NCBI RefSeq assembly: GCF_020740795.1
Contig: NC_067290.1
Location: forward strand, 12,754,001 to 12,818,000
Direction of reading: 5' to 3'
Source: Apus apus
Lineage: Eukaryota; Chordata; Aves; Apodiformes; Apodidae
Length of the DNA stretch: 64,000 nucleotides
Shown: positions 12,736-24,214 of the stretch, in pieces
How the letters are laid out: each line of letters begins with the position of its first letter
Position numbering within the stretch: position 1 is the first letter of the stretch
Translations under genes and position numbers: made by a program
Notes under the pieces: generated by a model
What the model saw: the letters and a program-made list of their open reading frames with translations, nothing else
The model's database searches: none
Told to the model about the DNA's origin: nothing

Positions 12736-14399
12736 GCAGAAAGTGGGGGCCCTGATGGATGGAGAGGTTTTGCCTGGCTTCCTCTGCTCCGGCAGGATAC
12801 TCCATCATCCCAGCATCCCTAACGAGCTGAGCTGCCCATGAAGGGAGCAGGGATGTGCTTGGGATGGGTGGGAGCCTGGCACCAGGTGGGGTTTGGCTGC
12901 ACTCATAGGGGACCCTGTGTGGCTTGTCACTGTGTCCCACCTCCTCCAGGACTGGATGACATTTAAGGGAGCCTATGGCAGTGCACCGGGGGGATGAAGT
13001 CTTGGTGTCTGTGCAAAAGGCTTTCTAGGGAATATGATAGCCTGGAGGTGCCAGGCTGTGCCATGCAATGCCCAGTGGAACAGCTGGATCCATCCCCCTG
13101 GATGGCTGGGAGGAGAGGTGGGGGCCAAGACCTAGCACATATCTCCCGTCACATATTGCCCCATGTGAGGAAACACCCCAGGCATGACACAGTGTGGCCC
13201 CACCAGTCCCAGAGGAAGATGGGACTGGAGCAGGCTGGGGATGGGTACAGCCCAGTGCCACCAGAATTGCTCTTCACATCCTGTGCTCTCCAGCCACAAA
13301 CCAGGCGAGAGGAGCTGGTCCCAGGTGTGGGGAGGATGCTGTGGTCCTTGGATCCAGCCCTGCTGTTTCCACAGCAACCAGCATCATCTGGCCCAGCCCT
13401 GGTAGATGCAACATCTCTCCAGGGGCTTCCCAAGAAAGTACATCCCAATAGTCTGAGTTGAAGATACAGGAGCCAGCACCTCTGAGCCTTACCCCAGGGA
13501 GGATAAAAGTGGAGTGTGGCAAACCAGGGGGATGGCAGTGGCAGGTAGGGAAGCGATGGCACCTGTCACAGACCCTTATTGATACTGTCCCTTGATGTAA
13601 AGATTTTTTAAATTAAAAGGAGAGCAGGAGCCAAGAGGGCAGTGCTGCTCTCCCAGGCTGGCCAAGCTGCTCCCCTGACCCACCTCTCTGTAAGTTATAG
13701 ATCAAGCTCTCAGCACTTTCCAGCAGCAGCGGAGCAGCCGAGCTTGAGATGTGCTTGCGAGTGGAGTGGCTGTCCCCCATGGCAGGGCATGGAGTGGCAC
13801 GGCATGGCTGGACACCTTAGGGCTGCTGCTCTTCCCTCACCTGCCCTGCAACCACTGTCACCACAGCCAAGCCTGTCCCTGCTGGCAGGGTGCAGCGGCT
13901 GTGCCAGGGCACAACCTTTCCTCTGCACCCTCCTCATTCCCCTTGGTTTTGTCCCAGCGCCTTCCATCACTTCTCATCCCATCACTTTGGCAGGATGATG
14001 TCCTAGTGCTGTCTTAATTAAGTTTTGATTTCTAATTTCTTCCTCATTAAATTACCACAGCCCAAACTTTGGCAAAACTATTGCTTTTTGCTGTACCAGT
14101 GCAAGTTGGAGAGTGGAGCCAGGACAGGTCCCTGGCTGCTGGGGCCTCTATCCCTGCACACCATCCCACGGGATGCCCTGCTTACCTCCACCAAGCCTCT
14201 CTGGCCTGATGGATGCTTTTGTGCCTCCAGTTCATTTGCTTAATGGCTTTAGGACCGATAAATTGGTCCTTATTGCCTTTCCTGAGTCTTAAAGGATTTT
14301 GCTGGGCACAGGGAAGGTGCACAGCTTTTGGGAGGTTTCTCCTGATTCAGAATTTTGTTTAATTCACTCTGTTCTCCCTGAAGACTCAAATCAGGAGCT
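12736..14399. other. Gene-free stretch
   Basis: No gene, RNA or transposon was recognised. Small AT-rich patches occur at about 13590-13622 and 14010-14085. The rest is GC-rich. Confidence 0.45.
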
Positions 14400-14452
14400 C
14401 AAGACCCTTTATTCACACATTAAAGTGTGTTGAGTGTTTAAATAAGGGTTTA
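14400..14452. repeat. Imperfect double inverted repeat
   Basis: Outer arms ACCCTTTATT (14404-14413) and AAATAAGGGT (14440-14449) pair with one bulge. Inside them CACAC and GTGTG flank ATTAAA. The result can be drawn as a small branched hairpin. It lacks the long regular stem of a microRNA precursor and may be coincidence or a transposon scar. Confidence 0.35.
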
Positions 14453-14529
14453 GAAGTAGGTGGAGGGAGTGGGGAGGGCTCTGAGGGTCATTGGTGGGGC
14501 TGGCTAGCACCCCCAGGCAGCAAAGGGAC

Positions 14530-14735
14530 CAGCCTGTCCCCTGGGGACACCATGTCTGAGGGGCATTCTATCCTCAAGGGGTGTCCTTGCCCTAAGGGGA
14601 TTTCTGTCCCCAGGGAACATCCTGTCCACAAAGATCATCCTTCCCTGGATGAGGGTCCTCTCTCCAAATGGTTTCTTGTCCCTGTGGGCTGTTCTGTCCC
14701 CATGAGGTATCCTGGTCCCATGGTTGTATCTGAGA
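14530..14735. repeat. Degenerate minisatellite (CCTGTCCC...GGGG units)
   Basis: Units of roughly 24-33 bases, each built on TCCTGTCCCC followed by AAGGGG-like sequence, recur about seven times with many substitutions. In one minus-strand frame this gives a repetitive, charged reading (GDR/RTP-like units), which is a by-product of the repeat and not a protein. Confidence 0.6.
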
Positions 14736-15689
14736 TCGGGCTCCTGGCTCCCCAGCCCCACTCCATAGGATGTTTTCAGCCCTGCTCCCACCATAGAACA
14801 GCTGGGCACCCATGAGCTCCTTGGGCACCCCAGCCTCCCCCAAGGGTCACCACTCACCCAGCTTTGACCCCCACAATGTCCTCACTCCACCCCCTTCCAT
14901 CTCCATGGGCAAGTGCTCCAGAGGCAGCTCAGGGTGTGCTTATAGCAGGGCTTTGCTGCAGGAAAAAGGGGTCTCAGATCATTCAGGTGAGCCCAGCTCA
15001 GGGAACTGGCAGCTGTTCCCAAAACCTGGGCTGTTATTTTGCTGTTGTGGAAAGAAAATAGGGCACTGAAATGCGTTTGAAGGTGAGCTGATACAGATTT
15101 ATTGGTGGCCTGGTCTCTTTGGGAGAGACATTTAAGTAGTGCTAAGAGGATGCTGGAAAAGCGTTTCCAGTGGTGAAATCCATCCTTCATCCCTGAAGGA
15201 GAGCTGGTGGCTCCAACCACACAGCCCACCTGGAAAGCACCCATAGCAATGTGGCTGTTTTAACTGTATGTGAAGCCCCTGAATGTGTTCCCGTCCCCTC
15301 CCACTTGCTTCCAGGCCTGGCATCCTCGCTTTTGACCCCCACCAAGCAGCATTTTGGCATCTAAATCCAACAGAAAGAAGCTTTTTAACAAAGACACCTT
15401 GTTCCTGATGACCCAAGGGTGCTCCCCAGGGATGGCACCCATCTCACCAGGGCACTGCAGGGTCCCTGGGGAGGGCAAACCCCATCACCAGGCGCAGGCA
15501 TCCCCCCGGCTTGGGCTTTCTGTTTGTTATTTTTTTTAACCTCTCATTTGAAATGGATACGAGGAGGGGGGAGAGCTGAATTAGTGCCTTTCTTCTGGGA
15601 AGAATGAAGTGACCCCGCCAGGTGAGGGACCGCGGTGCTGCCTGCCCTGCCGGCAGAGGCAGAAATGCTAATTCCTCCTTTCCTCCACC
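14736..15689. other. Gene-free stretch
   Basis: No exon, RNA or transposon was recognised. A short AT-rich patch with a T-run lies at about 15525-15560, next to the island at 15.7 kb, and may be its outer edge. Confidence 0.4.
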
Positions 15690-15840
15690 AAGCGCCGGAG
15701 CAAAAAATGCTAATGGGGCTGACGGCGGCTGGAGATAAAAGTCTGTGTGTCTGCCTGCGCACACAGATGGGTTTGAGCGCCGCGATAAGCTGGCAAACAA
15801 GGTAATTAAAATAATTAAAATGCTAAACAAAGGGGAGGAT
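15690..15840. promoter_or_regulatory. Candidate conserved non-coding element
   Basis: GGTAATTAAAATAATTAAAA at 15800-15819 forms a tandem TAATTA cluster. It is preceded by GATA-like AGATAAAAG and GCGATAAGC, and retained CpGs flank it (GACGGCGGC, GAGCGCCGCGAT). The block is sharply different from its GC-rich, CpG-poor neighbours. Regulatory function is inferred from composition. Confidence 0.35.
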
Positions 15841-16224
15841 GGAGGCGAGAGGTACAAAGGGCTGGGAAGGACAAGCGGCTCCTGGGAAATGGCAATTGGG
15901 TGAGGAAGAGGAAGACAGAGGGCTGGAGGGGGCTGGTGGGTGGGCTGCATCTCCCGTGGGGTTAAGGGGCTGCAGGGTGCACTGGGGACCCTGCCCCATC
16001 GTGGGGTCCTGTCCCCAGCCTGCAGCTGGCTCTGGCCATGGAGATATCAGCCTCATCCCCTGTTCATTGGCAGCCCCTGCCTGACACCACGTCCCCTGCA
16101 AAGGCATTTTGGGGCTGGGGTCCTGGTCCCAGCCAGGCACCCCCAGCCAGCAGGGAGCCTTGTGCAAAGGGAGTACAGACTAATTCCCACCAGCTTGGAA
16201 AATTTCTCCAGTTCAAAACAAACT

Positions 16225-16400
16225 GCCCCCAAAACAGGCATGTTCTCCTGCTGGAAATTACTATCTTGAAGTCTCTCTTTTATTAACAACAACCATTAAA
16301 ATAAAATAAACAAGCACAAAACAGGCTTGAAATTAGAATTAAGTTTTGTTTCAGGCCAAGAGAAACATTTGATTTGAGTGAAGTTTTCTTTCAAGCCAAG
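16225..16400. promoter_or_regulatory. Weak candidate conserved non-coding element
   Basis: This AT-rich island carries TTTATTAACAAC, CCATTAAAATAAAATAAAC and AATTAGAATTAAG. It could be simple A-rich drift, since retained CpGs are absent. Confidence 0.2.
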
Positions 16401-16726
16401 TCCTTGGGTGCCAGGCAGCTGTCCTGCACAAGGAGTACCAGGGGCTGGACCTGCTCTAGAGACCTCTGGGCCATGCTGAAGCCAAATCCCAGCGTGTCCA
16501 TCTCCAAGTCCTTCCCGGTGCAGCATTTGGCAGCAGCCAAGGGAACACTTCCTTTTGCAGAGTTCAAGGTTACTGGGGTTGGTGGCAGCTCCTCCCTGCT
16601 CAGTGCATCAGCCTCTACCATCTCCTTGTGCTGTGCCCAGGCCTGGCACAAAGGACAGTGCCACACAGGGTGCTCCCACCTTGTGTGTCCCATGGCCCCA
16701 GCTGCATGGCACCCACAATGCGATGG

Positions 16727-16935
16727 GCAATGGGAACATCCCTGCTGGGTTATCCCCACCATGCAAGGTGCAAGGTGCTACAGGGATGTCCCTGATGGAC
16801 TGCCCTCACCATGCAACATCCCAGGGGCAGTGTGAAACTTTCAAGGTGCAATGGGAACACCCCTGGAGGGCTGCCCTCACCATACAACATACAACATGCA
16901 ACAGGGATGTTCCTGCCAGGCTGTGTTGCCCCACA
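16727..16935. repeat. Degenerate tandem repeat, four units of about 50-65 bases
   Basis: Four units begin near 16728, 16779, 16848 and 16897. Each reads roughly CAA(T/C)(A/G)GGGA(A/T)(C/G)(A/T)(T/C)CCCTG, then GG(G/A)CTGCCC, and most then read CACCAT(G/A)CAAC. Units differ in length and sequence, so the array is old. The internal triplet-like run CATACAACATACAACATGCAACA lies in the third unit. Confidence 0.65.
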
Positions 16936-17194
16936 CCAGGTTTCTGGGTGCCCCAGAGGAAAATGTTCCTCCTTCCCTAGGGCTGTGCCCCTGTTCCTGG
17001 TGCTTGCCTGGTGGCTGTGCCCCCTGCACATCCCCACTTGCTGGAGCAAGGAGCCTGCCAGACAGTGTTAGCAGAGGGAGGGTGGGGGGAAAGCAGCTGC
17101 CCTGTGAGGTGCACTGGGGGGTCAGGGCTGAGATCCCCCACACTGAGCTTCCTGCTGCAGAGGAGCTGTAGCCAAAAAGCAGGCTGGCTGGCAG

Positions 17195-17405
17195 CCTGCC
17201 CGCCAGCGAGCTGGAGCTCTGGCTGCAGTTTGAAGCTCGCAGACAGCTATTTAACACAAACAGCCAAGCTGTTATCTTTTCCCTTAGGGCCACCATCCCT
17301 TTCGCTTCTCAAATGCCAAATTACAGCCTACATTTAATTTCAATGCCACGGGGAGATGCATGTCAAGGGAGGGCAGCTTCGTTTAAAATTAGCCACATTA
17401 GATTA
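17195..17405. promoter_or_regulatory. Candidate conserved non-coding element
   Basis: An AT-rich island holds GCTATTTAACACAAAC, TGTTATCTTTTCCC (GATA-like on the minus strand), TACATTTAATTTCAATG and GTTTAAAATTAGCC, with isolated CpGs. No coding signal is present. Function is inferred from composition. Confidence 0.3.
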
Positions 17406-19539
17406 GTGGTGATATTGCTGGGGAGGGGGGTTTTGGGGAGAGGATGAACTTTGGGGGAATTCCTCCAGGCACATCAAGGATTTGGGGTCAGGTAGAGCTG
17501 AGTCTGCCCCATCTGCTGCATCCCTGGCTCCCGCAGGGATGCTGGCTCTGGCTGGGGATGTCCCATGCCGCTCAGGGCCAGGGAAGGGATGTAGGGCACA
17601 GGAGGCTGCTGTGGGCAGATGCAGGGCACAAAGCTGGTTTCTAGCCATCAGCTATTATTTATTTGACCAAGGGAAATTTACAAGGATCTTCAATGAAAAC
17701 AATGTGTTTTTTCCCCCAGCAGCACTCGCAGAGCGGGGCTTGAGGTGGTGTTGGCTTCCCAGCCACACTGTTGGCATTGGTGGGATTCCTGGGAGCTTTT
17801 TGCCTGTAGGTACACGGGTCCAGCAAACGAGGGGGGGAAGAGCAGTGAACCCCTGCCAGTGCCCAGCTACATCTTGCTGTGGTCGAGCTCCCGAAATAAT
17901 GGGGGTTTGGAGGGAAACAGTCAGAGGAGTGTGAAACCAGCAGCCATCTGCATGTGAAAAGTGTCAGCCCAAATCTCAACATTTTGTATTGTTTTTTTTT
18001 AATACTGAAATGCAGAAATGCTAAATTGTGGGCAATGCATTCATGGGAAACAGTAGTGACAGCCAGAAAAAAAAGAGAGAGCCCATAATTGCAGGCTTTC
18101 AATGACAGCAAAACAACTCTTTAATAATAACTAAATACAAGGAGCATGCAGAGAGCAATCTTCTCCAAAAGAAACAAACACTGATTTGTCTTTTTTTTCC
18201 TCCCCACCAGAACCATCTCTGGTAAAAAAGGGCCAGCCAGCATCACCCCACGTCTTCTCCAGCCCCAGCTTTCCCAGCCAAGGGTTTCCAGACTCACTGG
18301 CATGTGACAGGGGAGGATGAGCCCCAGTAATGCTCTTCCACACTGGCACCCAGTTGTGCCAGCCTGGCTGCTCGTGGCACAGCAGGGTCCAGCATCCTCT
18401 GTGCACTGGGAATCAAAATAGATAATAAAAATACTGCAGCCTTGAAATCCCCTAGGGCAGGGCTATGGGGCAGGGAAAAGGGGAACAGAACACCTGTAAT
18501 GAAGCAGAAGAAATATGGAGAAGGTTCCCAGGGAGGTCCCTGCTAGGGGTGGGGGCAGCAGGGCTATGGGGCAGTGCCACCCCTGCTCCATCTCCTTGAT
18601 TGGGGTAGAGCCCTTCAGGCAGGCTGCAGCAGGAATCTGGGCAGCCCCATGGCATGGGGATGGTCCTGCACGTCCCCATTGCAGGGCTGCTCCTGCAGGT
18701 CTCCGCAGTGGGGTTGCTCCTGCTCAGCGCTGGTGCTGGCTGGTCACATCCCTCCAGGTAGTCACCTCAGCTCACCTTGGCAGGAGCAGAGATGCTGATG
18801 GGGCCATGGCTTGTCCCACAGGGACTTCAGCAGCTCCTATCTCTCATGGCATGCCACCACCCTCCTGCAGCACCCCCAATTTCAATGGCCCATGCTGTCC
18901 AGCTCTGTCTTGGAGTATCCCTGTGCTCTGGCACAGCAAACCCAACCCCCTGATCAAGGACAGCACTTCTCACCCCGAGACCACCCAAAATACAATCTGT
19001 CCTCCCATGCACCCAGCTGGGTACTTTTACAGCAGGTGAGGAAGCAATGGGGGAGGAAGGGGGCTGCCAGGCTGGGCAGAGCAGCACTGAGCCACAGGGA
19101 CCTGCATCAACATGCAGAGCCATGTGCCAGCTCGACGGTGGCTGGACAGTGTCTAGCTCGCCCAGACAAACTGCTGCAGGGAAAGGTGGCAAATTCAGCC
19201 CTCAAAATAATGGTGGAGAAGAAGCCCCCTCACCTTGAGCTGGGAGCAGGGTGCTGAATCCCACCCATGGGACCTGCCAGCAGGAGCTCCTCATGGCCTC
19301 ATCTGTAATTAGGCTGTAATTTAGGCACTAGCTCCAATTAAGGAAGTGAAGCCACATCCTCAGCTTGCATAAATCAGCAGTGTAACCCTGGTGGCAAAGC
19401 CACCCCACCTGTCTCCTCCTGCTCCCTGGGGGTGGCATTAGGGCTGGGAAGCCACCATGCCCAGTCCAGGCTGGCCAAGCCACTGGTGTCAGCCCAGTGC
19501 TCGGGAATCTGCCGCCTCGTGGGGCTTCAACTAATGTGA
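17406..19539. other. Gene-free stretch
   Basis: No gene or transposon was recognised. Small AT-rich patches occur at 17970-18015, 18085-18185 and 19300-19345 (TGTAATTAGGCTGTAATTTAGG). The remainder is GC-rich. Confidence 0.4.
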
Positions 19540-19735
19540 CTTGCATCTCTAATTTATTTTTAAAAGGGGATTCTTGCTTTCTTTCTCTCCAAGCTGCCTG
19601 CTGCCTGCTCCTGGATTTTCCAAGCAAAGGGAAGGGGAAGATGGGTATGAATAAAATATAATCATGACAGCTTTTATATATATACATGAACCCGCTCCAC
19701 CAGGCTGCAAGCTCCATTTTTAAATAAGCAGCTCA
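19540..19735. promoter_or_regulatory. Weak candidate conserved non-coding element
   Basis: The island contains CTCTAATTTATTTTTAAAAG and GAATAAAATATAATCATGAC, then a short TATATATATACATG run at 19675-19688. The TA run is simple repeat; the rest is compatible with a conserved element. Confidence 0.22.
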
Positions 19736-19789
19736 ACTCTGTTCCCAAGAGGCTGGGTGAATGCAGGGGGCTTTTAAGAGAAGGGACCA

Positions 19790-20045
19790 AAACAGAAGAG
19801 CATTTTCCTCTTCCATCACATCAGACTGGAGCCGGGTTAATTACGCTTCTCTGTCCTGATTTAAGCACGGGAGCTTATTCAGTACAACTGTTCCTTTATT
19901 AATGAATTGCAACCCAATTTTAACTGGAGGAAGCTGGCGAGGAGGAAAAGAAAATAAAATAGGAAACCTTTTGCCAGCGTGTTCAGTTTGCCACTGCCTT
20001 TCATTTACATAACTTCAATGTGATGCATTTTTTAAACCAACCTAT
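19790..20045. promoter_or_regulatory. Candidate conserved non-coding element
   Basis: Over about 250 bases the sequence carries GGGTTAATTACGC, GATTTAAGCACGGG, CTTTATTAATGAATTGC, CCCAATTTTAACTG, AAATAAAATAGG and TTCATTTACATAAC. Homeodomain-like cores and isolated CpGs (TTACGC, GCACGG, GGCGAG, CAGCGTG) occur together. This is one of the stronger candidates by composition. Enhancer activity is inferred. Confidence 0.37.
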
Positions 20046-20824
20046 TTTCAGATCTGGCTGGGCTGCATGGGTGCACGGACACCCGTGCAGATGTGCCACC
20101 AGCATCTCTCTGTGGGCTCCTGTTGCTGCCACAGGATGCAGCACCTCCTGGGCATGGCCAGGATGGACCAGCCACCTGCTGGGCTGGGACATGGCTCTTC
20201 TGTGCTCTGCCACTGCCCAAGATGCTGCAGGCTTGTTCAGGCACGTGTGATCAGGAACCGGTGCCAGCCAGTCCCTACAATAGCATCCTGGGGGCTAGTC
20301 CTGCCCTGGCCCACCCTTCCTGGGCTGGACCAAAGGGCTCATAGAGGGTGCCCATGGATCAAGGGACACGCTGTCCCAGTCCTGTGCTGGTTCCACAGGG
20401 AATTGCTGGCACCTGGGGTCCTGCTCTGCCTCCCTGCAGTATCAGGGGAGCTGCAGGCATCACTTCTGTGCTGGGGAACCAGGGCATATGCTGCTTTTTC
20501 ACGCTGTGGAAACAACACCTGTTGGGTGTACTGCTCAGCCCCAGGTCGGCAGGAGGGGATCCCATCACTTGCTGCCCCCTGGGACCACCCAGCTAGCCCT
20601 CTCTGCCCAGCAGGGCTCAGCTTCCCCCTTCCAGCCGTGGGCACCCATGGGTGGCCTGAGCTCTGGAGCCCCCCAGGACGGCTCAGCTGCTCCCCAGAGC
20701 TGGATGAACAGAGAGAGCCAAGAGCAGCTTCCCAAACCTGCCACGTGCCAGGACCCAGCCCGGCACCGGCACCTGCCATCGGCTCACTCCACACACAGGA
20801 GAGGTGCTGGGCTGGCAGGAAGCC
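20046..20824. other. Gene-free GC-rich stretch
   Basis: A 257-codon frame on the plus strand (20067-20840) overlaps long frames on both strands. It is rich in Pro, Cys, His and Trp with no domain, as expected from GC-rich non-coding DNA. No exon was recognised. Confidence 0.45.
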
Positions 20825-21085
20825 TCATGGATATTCATGAGCAGAGAGTTCGCTGATCAAAAGGCGCAATCCTGTTTTCCTTTATAATATATCTGGTTAA
20901 TACGGACTTAATGAACGAATGAATAATAAATTAGTCCAATTTTGTTTTCTTTCTTCTTGGAAAGGCAGGCGCGAAGGGGGACTCTGTGCAGGCTTGATTG
21001 ATAGCAGGGGCTTGCTGGGAGATCTGCTCCTCAAGCCCTTATTAAATATGAAACAAATAGCAGTGCAATTGGTTTAATCTTGTTG
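20825..21085. promoter_or_regulatory. Candidate conserved non-coding element
   Basis: Motifs in order are GATATTCATGAGC, GCTGATCAAAAGGCGC, TTTATAATATATCTGG, TTAATACGGACTTAATG, GAATAATAAATTAGTCC, GGCAGGCGCGAAG and, after a short gap, CTTATTAAATATG and CAATTGGTTTAATC. Dense TAAT/ATTA cores with several CpGs span 260 bases in an otherwise GC-rich, CpG-poor setting. By composition this is one of the best enhancer candidates in the window. Confidence 0.4.
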
Positions 21086-21350
21086 CAGAGGTAGATGCCG
21101 GCGGGGCAGGGAAAGAGGATGAGAAGGAGGAAGAGGATGAGGAGGAAGAGGGATCCTCTGTTGCCTTTGCCCCACTCTGAGGCAGGGTATGAAGTCCCTG
21201 GGCAGCATGCCAGGAAGCTCAGCATGGTAGGGTGCTCTGGTTGCACCATTAACTGGAGCAGGGTGTGGGCACATGGCTGCAGGAAGCAACTGGCACCATG
21301 TGGCACTGGCATGGCACATTCCCCAGGGTGGTGCAAAGGGCATCACAAGA

Positions 21351-21409
21351 GGATGGATGGATGGATGGATGGATGGATGGATGGATGGATGGATGGATGG
21401 ATGGATGGA
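21351..21409. repeat. (ATGG)n microsatellite
   Basis: About fourteen and a half uninterrupted tetranucleotide units run through this segment. A perfect array of this length is expected to vary in length between individuals. Confidence 0.95.
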
Positions 21410-22528
21410 ATCTGTGCAACGGCATCATTGTCCTGGCTGGATCAATGCAGGGTCTGCTGGGCTCAGTGGGGTTATGCCTGAGGAGCTTTCACCAGAAGGA
21501 TAAGATGTTGAGCTCCATCAGGGACATGAGCTGTGGCCCCCTTGTCACAGCCACAGCCCCACATGGCAGCACAGCTCGCTGAGCCGGAGCTGCCCGGACC
21601 AGCACGGCTCATTACAGCCCCTGGGCTCATTGCATATCCCAGCTGCTGATGGGAAGCACTGGGGAAGATGCTGGGGCACAGGCCACTGGCACATCCTTCA
21701 CCCAGCTGAGCTGCAGGAAGGAGGCTGCCCAGGGCACAGCCCACCATGGCCCAAGGTGTTTCCCCAGGCTGGGCCGGGGCTGGTGTTCAGGTCTCCAGGG
21801 ACACAGATCACTTTGGAAACACCCTCTTGGCCTCCAGCAGGCTTCAAGGTCTGTGTCTCATCCTGGTCTATCTGCAAAATATCCCACCAAGATGGCTGAA
21901 CCACCTAAGGTCCCTGCCCTAGGACCACAGCACCCACCTCTCCCCACCCAAGGATGCTGTGCTCCCTGAGAGGTGATGGATATGGGTGTCGTGGGTGTGT
22001 TTCTCATTCCCAGCACCCCTCTGCCCTGCCAGGAAGGGCTGGGCAGTGGGTGCCACCCAAAGCAGCACCCAGGCCCAGCTTACACCACAAGGTCACCTCT
22101 CTGCCCCTGCTTGTGCTGGGGATGCCCCTGTCACCTCAACCTTCACAGGCAGGAGGAGGTGGTGGGTGCACCCTGCTCTCTGCTAGCACCCTGAGCCACC
22201 CAGCAATGCCTCACAGCACCCAGTCTCTACCTGTGCAGCAGGAGCTTGGTGTGAAAGCTGCTCACCTCCAGGAAGCCTTTCTGCTGCCATCTCTTCAGCA
22301 ACAAAAAAAACCCAAATAAATGAAGCAATTCCCAGCTGCTGCAAGCTTTGTGCTGCTCCAGCTGCCTTGGACCAAGCTTGCTGATTCCCTTTGAGGCTCC
22401 AAGTCCCTTTCTGGAGTCCCAGACATGGTGGGAAGCTGGGCTGGGAATTAAAGAAATGCTTACCTGCTTACTTCTGCTTCAGCACCCAACGAGCAGCAAC
22501 GCATGGATTACTGAAAATAATTCCCCCT
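21410..22528. other. Gene-free stretch
   Basis: No exon, RNA or transposon was recognised. The sequence is GC-rich and CpG-poor. Confidence 0.45.
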
Positions 22529-22610
22529 AAAAAAGGAAGGGAAAAAAAAGAAAGCAAAAAGAAAGAAAGAAAAAAACACAAAACAAAAACCAGACACACA
22601 ACAAAAAGCC
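22529..22610. repeat. A-rich (GAAA/AAAC) low-complexity tract
   Basis: The tract is purine-dominated, with GAAA units followed by AACA/AAAC units. No retrotransposon body precedes it. Confidence 0.8.
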
Positions 22611-22879
22611 TGTGCTGTGGGAACGGCCGGCAAACCTTGAAAGCCTCTTACCTGGCTGGATTTAACTGCCTTTGTTGCTGCATCAGCCTGAAAAATCCCC
22701 TCTCACATCGTGTCAGTGTTGCTGGCAGCTCGAGCCACTTCCCAGCCCTTTACAATGCCAGGCAGCTCCGTGTGGAGCAGCCGGGGCTCCTCTGCTCCCC
22801 TTTTGGGCTTTTCTCCTGGGAAACCCAGCTGTGGGTGTTCTGTTCTTTGCGGGCCTGTGCTTGGTGTGCTGGGGGCTTT

Positions 22880-23045
22880 GGAGAAGGATTTGCCTGTATT
22901 AAACAGCCACCTTGGCTTTAAAATGTCTTCTGCCTCCTGGAGCCCGCTTATCGCCTTGATGCGAACTGAGGCACTTCCAGCAGCATTTCTGAGCTGTGTC
23001 TCTGAGCTATTAATTAATTAATTAATGGCTTTATTAATGTTAGAG
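22880..23045. promoter_or_regulatory. Candidate conserved non-coding element with ATTA tandem run
   Basis: The block holds GGCTTTAAAATGTC and CGCTTATCGCCTTGATGCG (GATA-like, with three CpGs). At 23007-23026 a pure (TTAA)n-type run reads TATTAATTAATTAATTAATG, followed by TTTATTAATG. The tandem run could be simple repeat on its own; the CpG-bearing flank makes an element more likely. Confidence 0.3.
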
Positions 23046-23985
23046 GAACGGCACAGGTTGTGCCCAGGGGCCATGGGCACAAGGGGCAGGGGAGCTTGGG
23101 TGAAGCCAGGCTGTGAAGGCAAAGCCTAGGGCTGTCCCAGGGGGTGGACACTGGTGGGATACAGCTGCCATGCACTCTCTGTCCCCATCCTTCTCCGGGG
23201 ACACCCCAGGGCCACCTCCGCCATTGTGGCTCAGAGCCAGCCAGCAGTGCCATGGGGCTGGGAGCAGACAGGACACAGTGAAAGGGCAAAAGAGGACTTT
23301 TTGGGCAGCAGCTGAGCAAGGACATTGGTCCAAACCAACTCCACCCTTAAGCCATGCCCCAGCCCCAAGGGCCACCTTCCGTTGTGATTTTTAGGACGAA
23401 GTTTCTGCCCTTAGACTAGCAAGGGCAAAAAAAGAAGCCAGGGTCTGTGTTTTGCATCCTGGCATCCTCCCCTTGCCATCCCCTCTCTGTCTGGCATGAG
23501 GAGAGCACTCCAGGTGGGTGTCCCTGAGCCTGGGTGCCATCTGTGCTTTCCCTCTGATGCCCCATTGGAGTTGAAGGGGAAGGCAAAGTGGTCGTGAGGC
23601 ATCAAAGGGGGATGTACATGTGGGTGGGGCCCAACACCAGCCCCCATGTACCCTCTGAGTTGGCACCACCTGAGGGGGAGGGTGGTGGCAGCTACCTTGC
23701 CCAGGAGCACCAGGCAGAGGTGGTGGTACCCAGATTGAGCACAGGAAGGTGTGCCCATGTGTGCATAGTTTTGGGGACCTGTGTAGGCCCCAGGGCTATG
23801 GCACCAGTGTGGGACTCACCTGCAGCACCACATTGCCATGTGCCTGGGGAGAGTCACAGCCCCTTCCCTGTACTTGCCATGGCTCGGTGGAGAGAGAGTG
23901 GGGAAGAGGCCAGTGATGATGTGTGTCCTGGCTTAATCCTGGCTCAAACCAGGACAGATGGTTTCGGTCTTTCTCCCAGGATGGG
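23046..23985. other. Gene-free GC-rich stretch upstream of the CpG island
   Basis: No exon or repeat was recognised. Confidence 0.4.
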
Positions 23986-24205
23986 CAACCCTGCTCCCCC
24001 TGTAGCCCCCATGCCGGACTGTGCCCACCCGTCGCAGGCTGTTTCCCCCATCTGGGTTGCTCTCCCTTTGTGTCCTCCACCCCGGGCTGTGTCCCCCATG
24101 CTAGACTGGGCTACCCTTTGCCCCCCATTCCGAGCTGTACTCCCCCTGTAACACCCATCCTGGGCTGTGCCCCCATCTCGGGCTGCGTCCCGCACCCATC
24201 CTGGC
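23986..24205. repeat. Degenerate minisatellite (GGGCTGTGYCCCCCAT units)
   Basis: About seven units of some 27-33 bases share a GGGCTGTGYCCCCCATCC-like core, visible at 24010, 24040, 24085, 24130 and 24160-24195. The array abuts the CpG island. It makes a periodic Cys/Pro reading (GCxPxxGC-like) in one plus-strand frame, which is a by-product. Confidence 0.6.
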
Positions 24206-24214
24206 ACGACCCCA

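Noticed and set aside
20067-20840. 257-codon plus-strand open frame
   Set aside because: Low-information Cys/Pro/His-rich reading with equally long overlapping frames on both strands. No splice partners or domain.
21095-21175. GAGGAAGAGGATGAGG acidic-repeat-like exon
   Set aside because: A purine-rich run without splice sites or a conserved flanking frame; low complexity.
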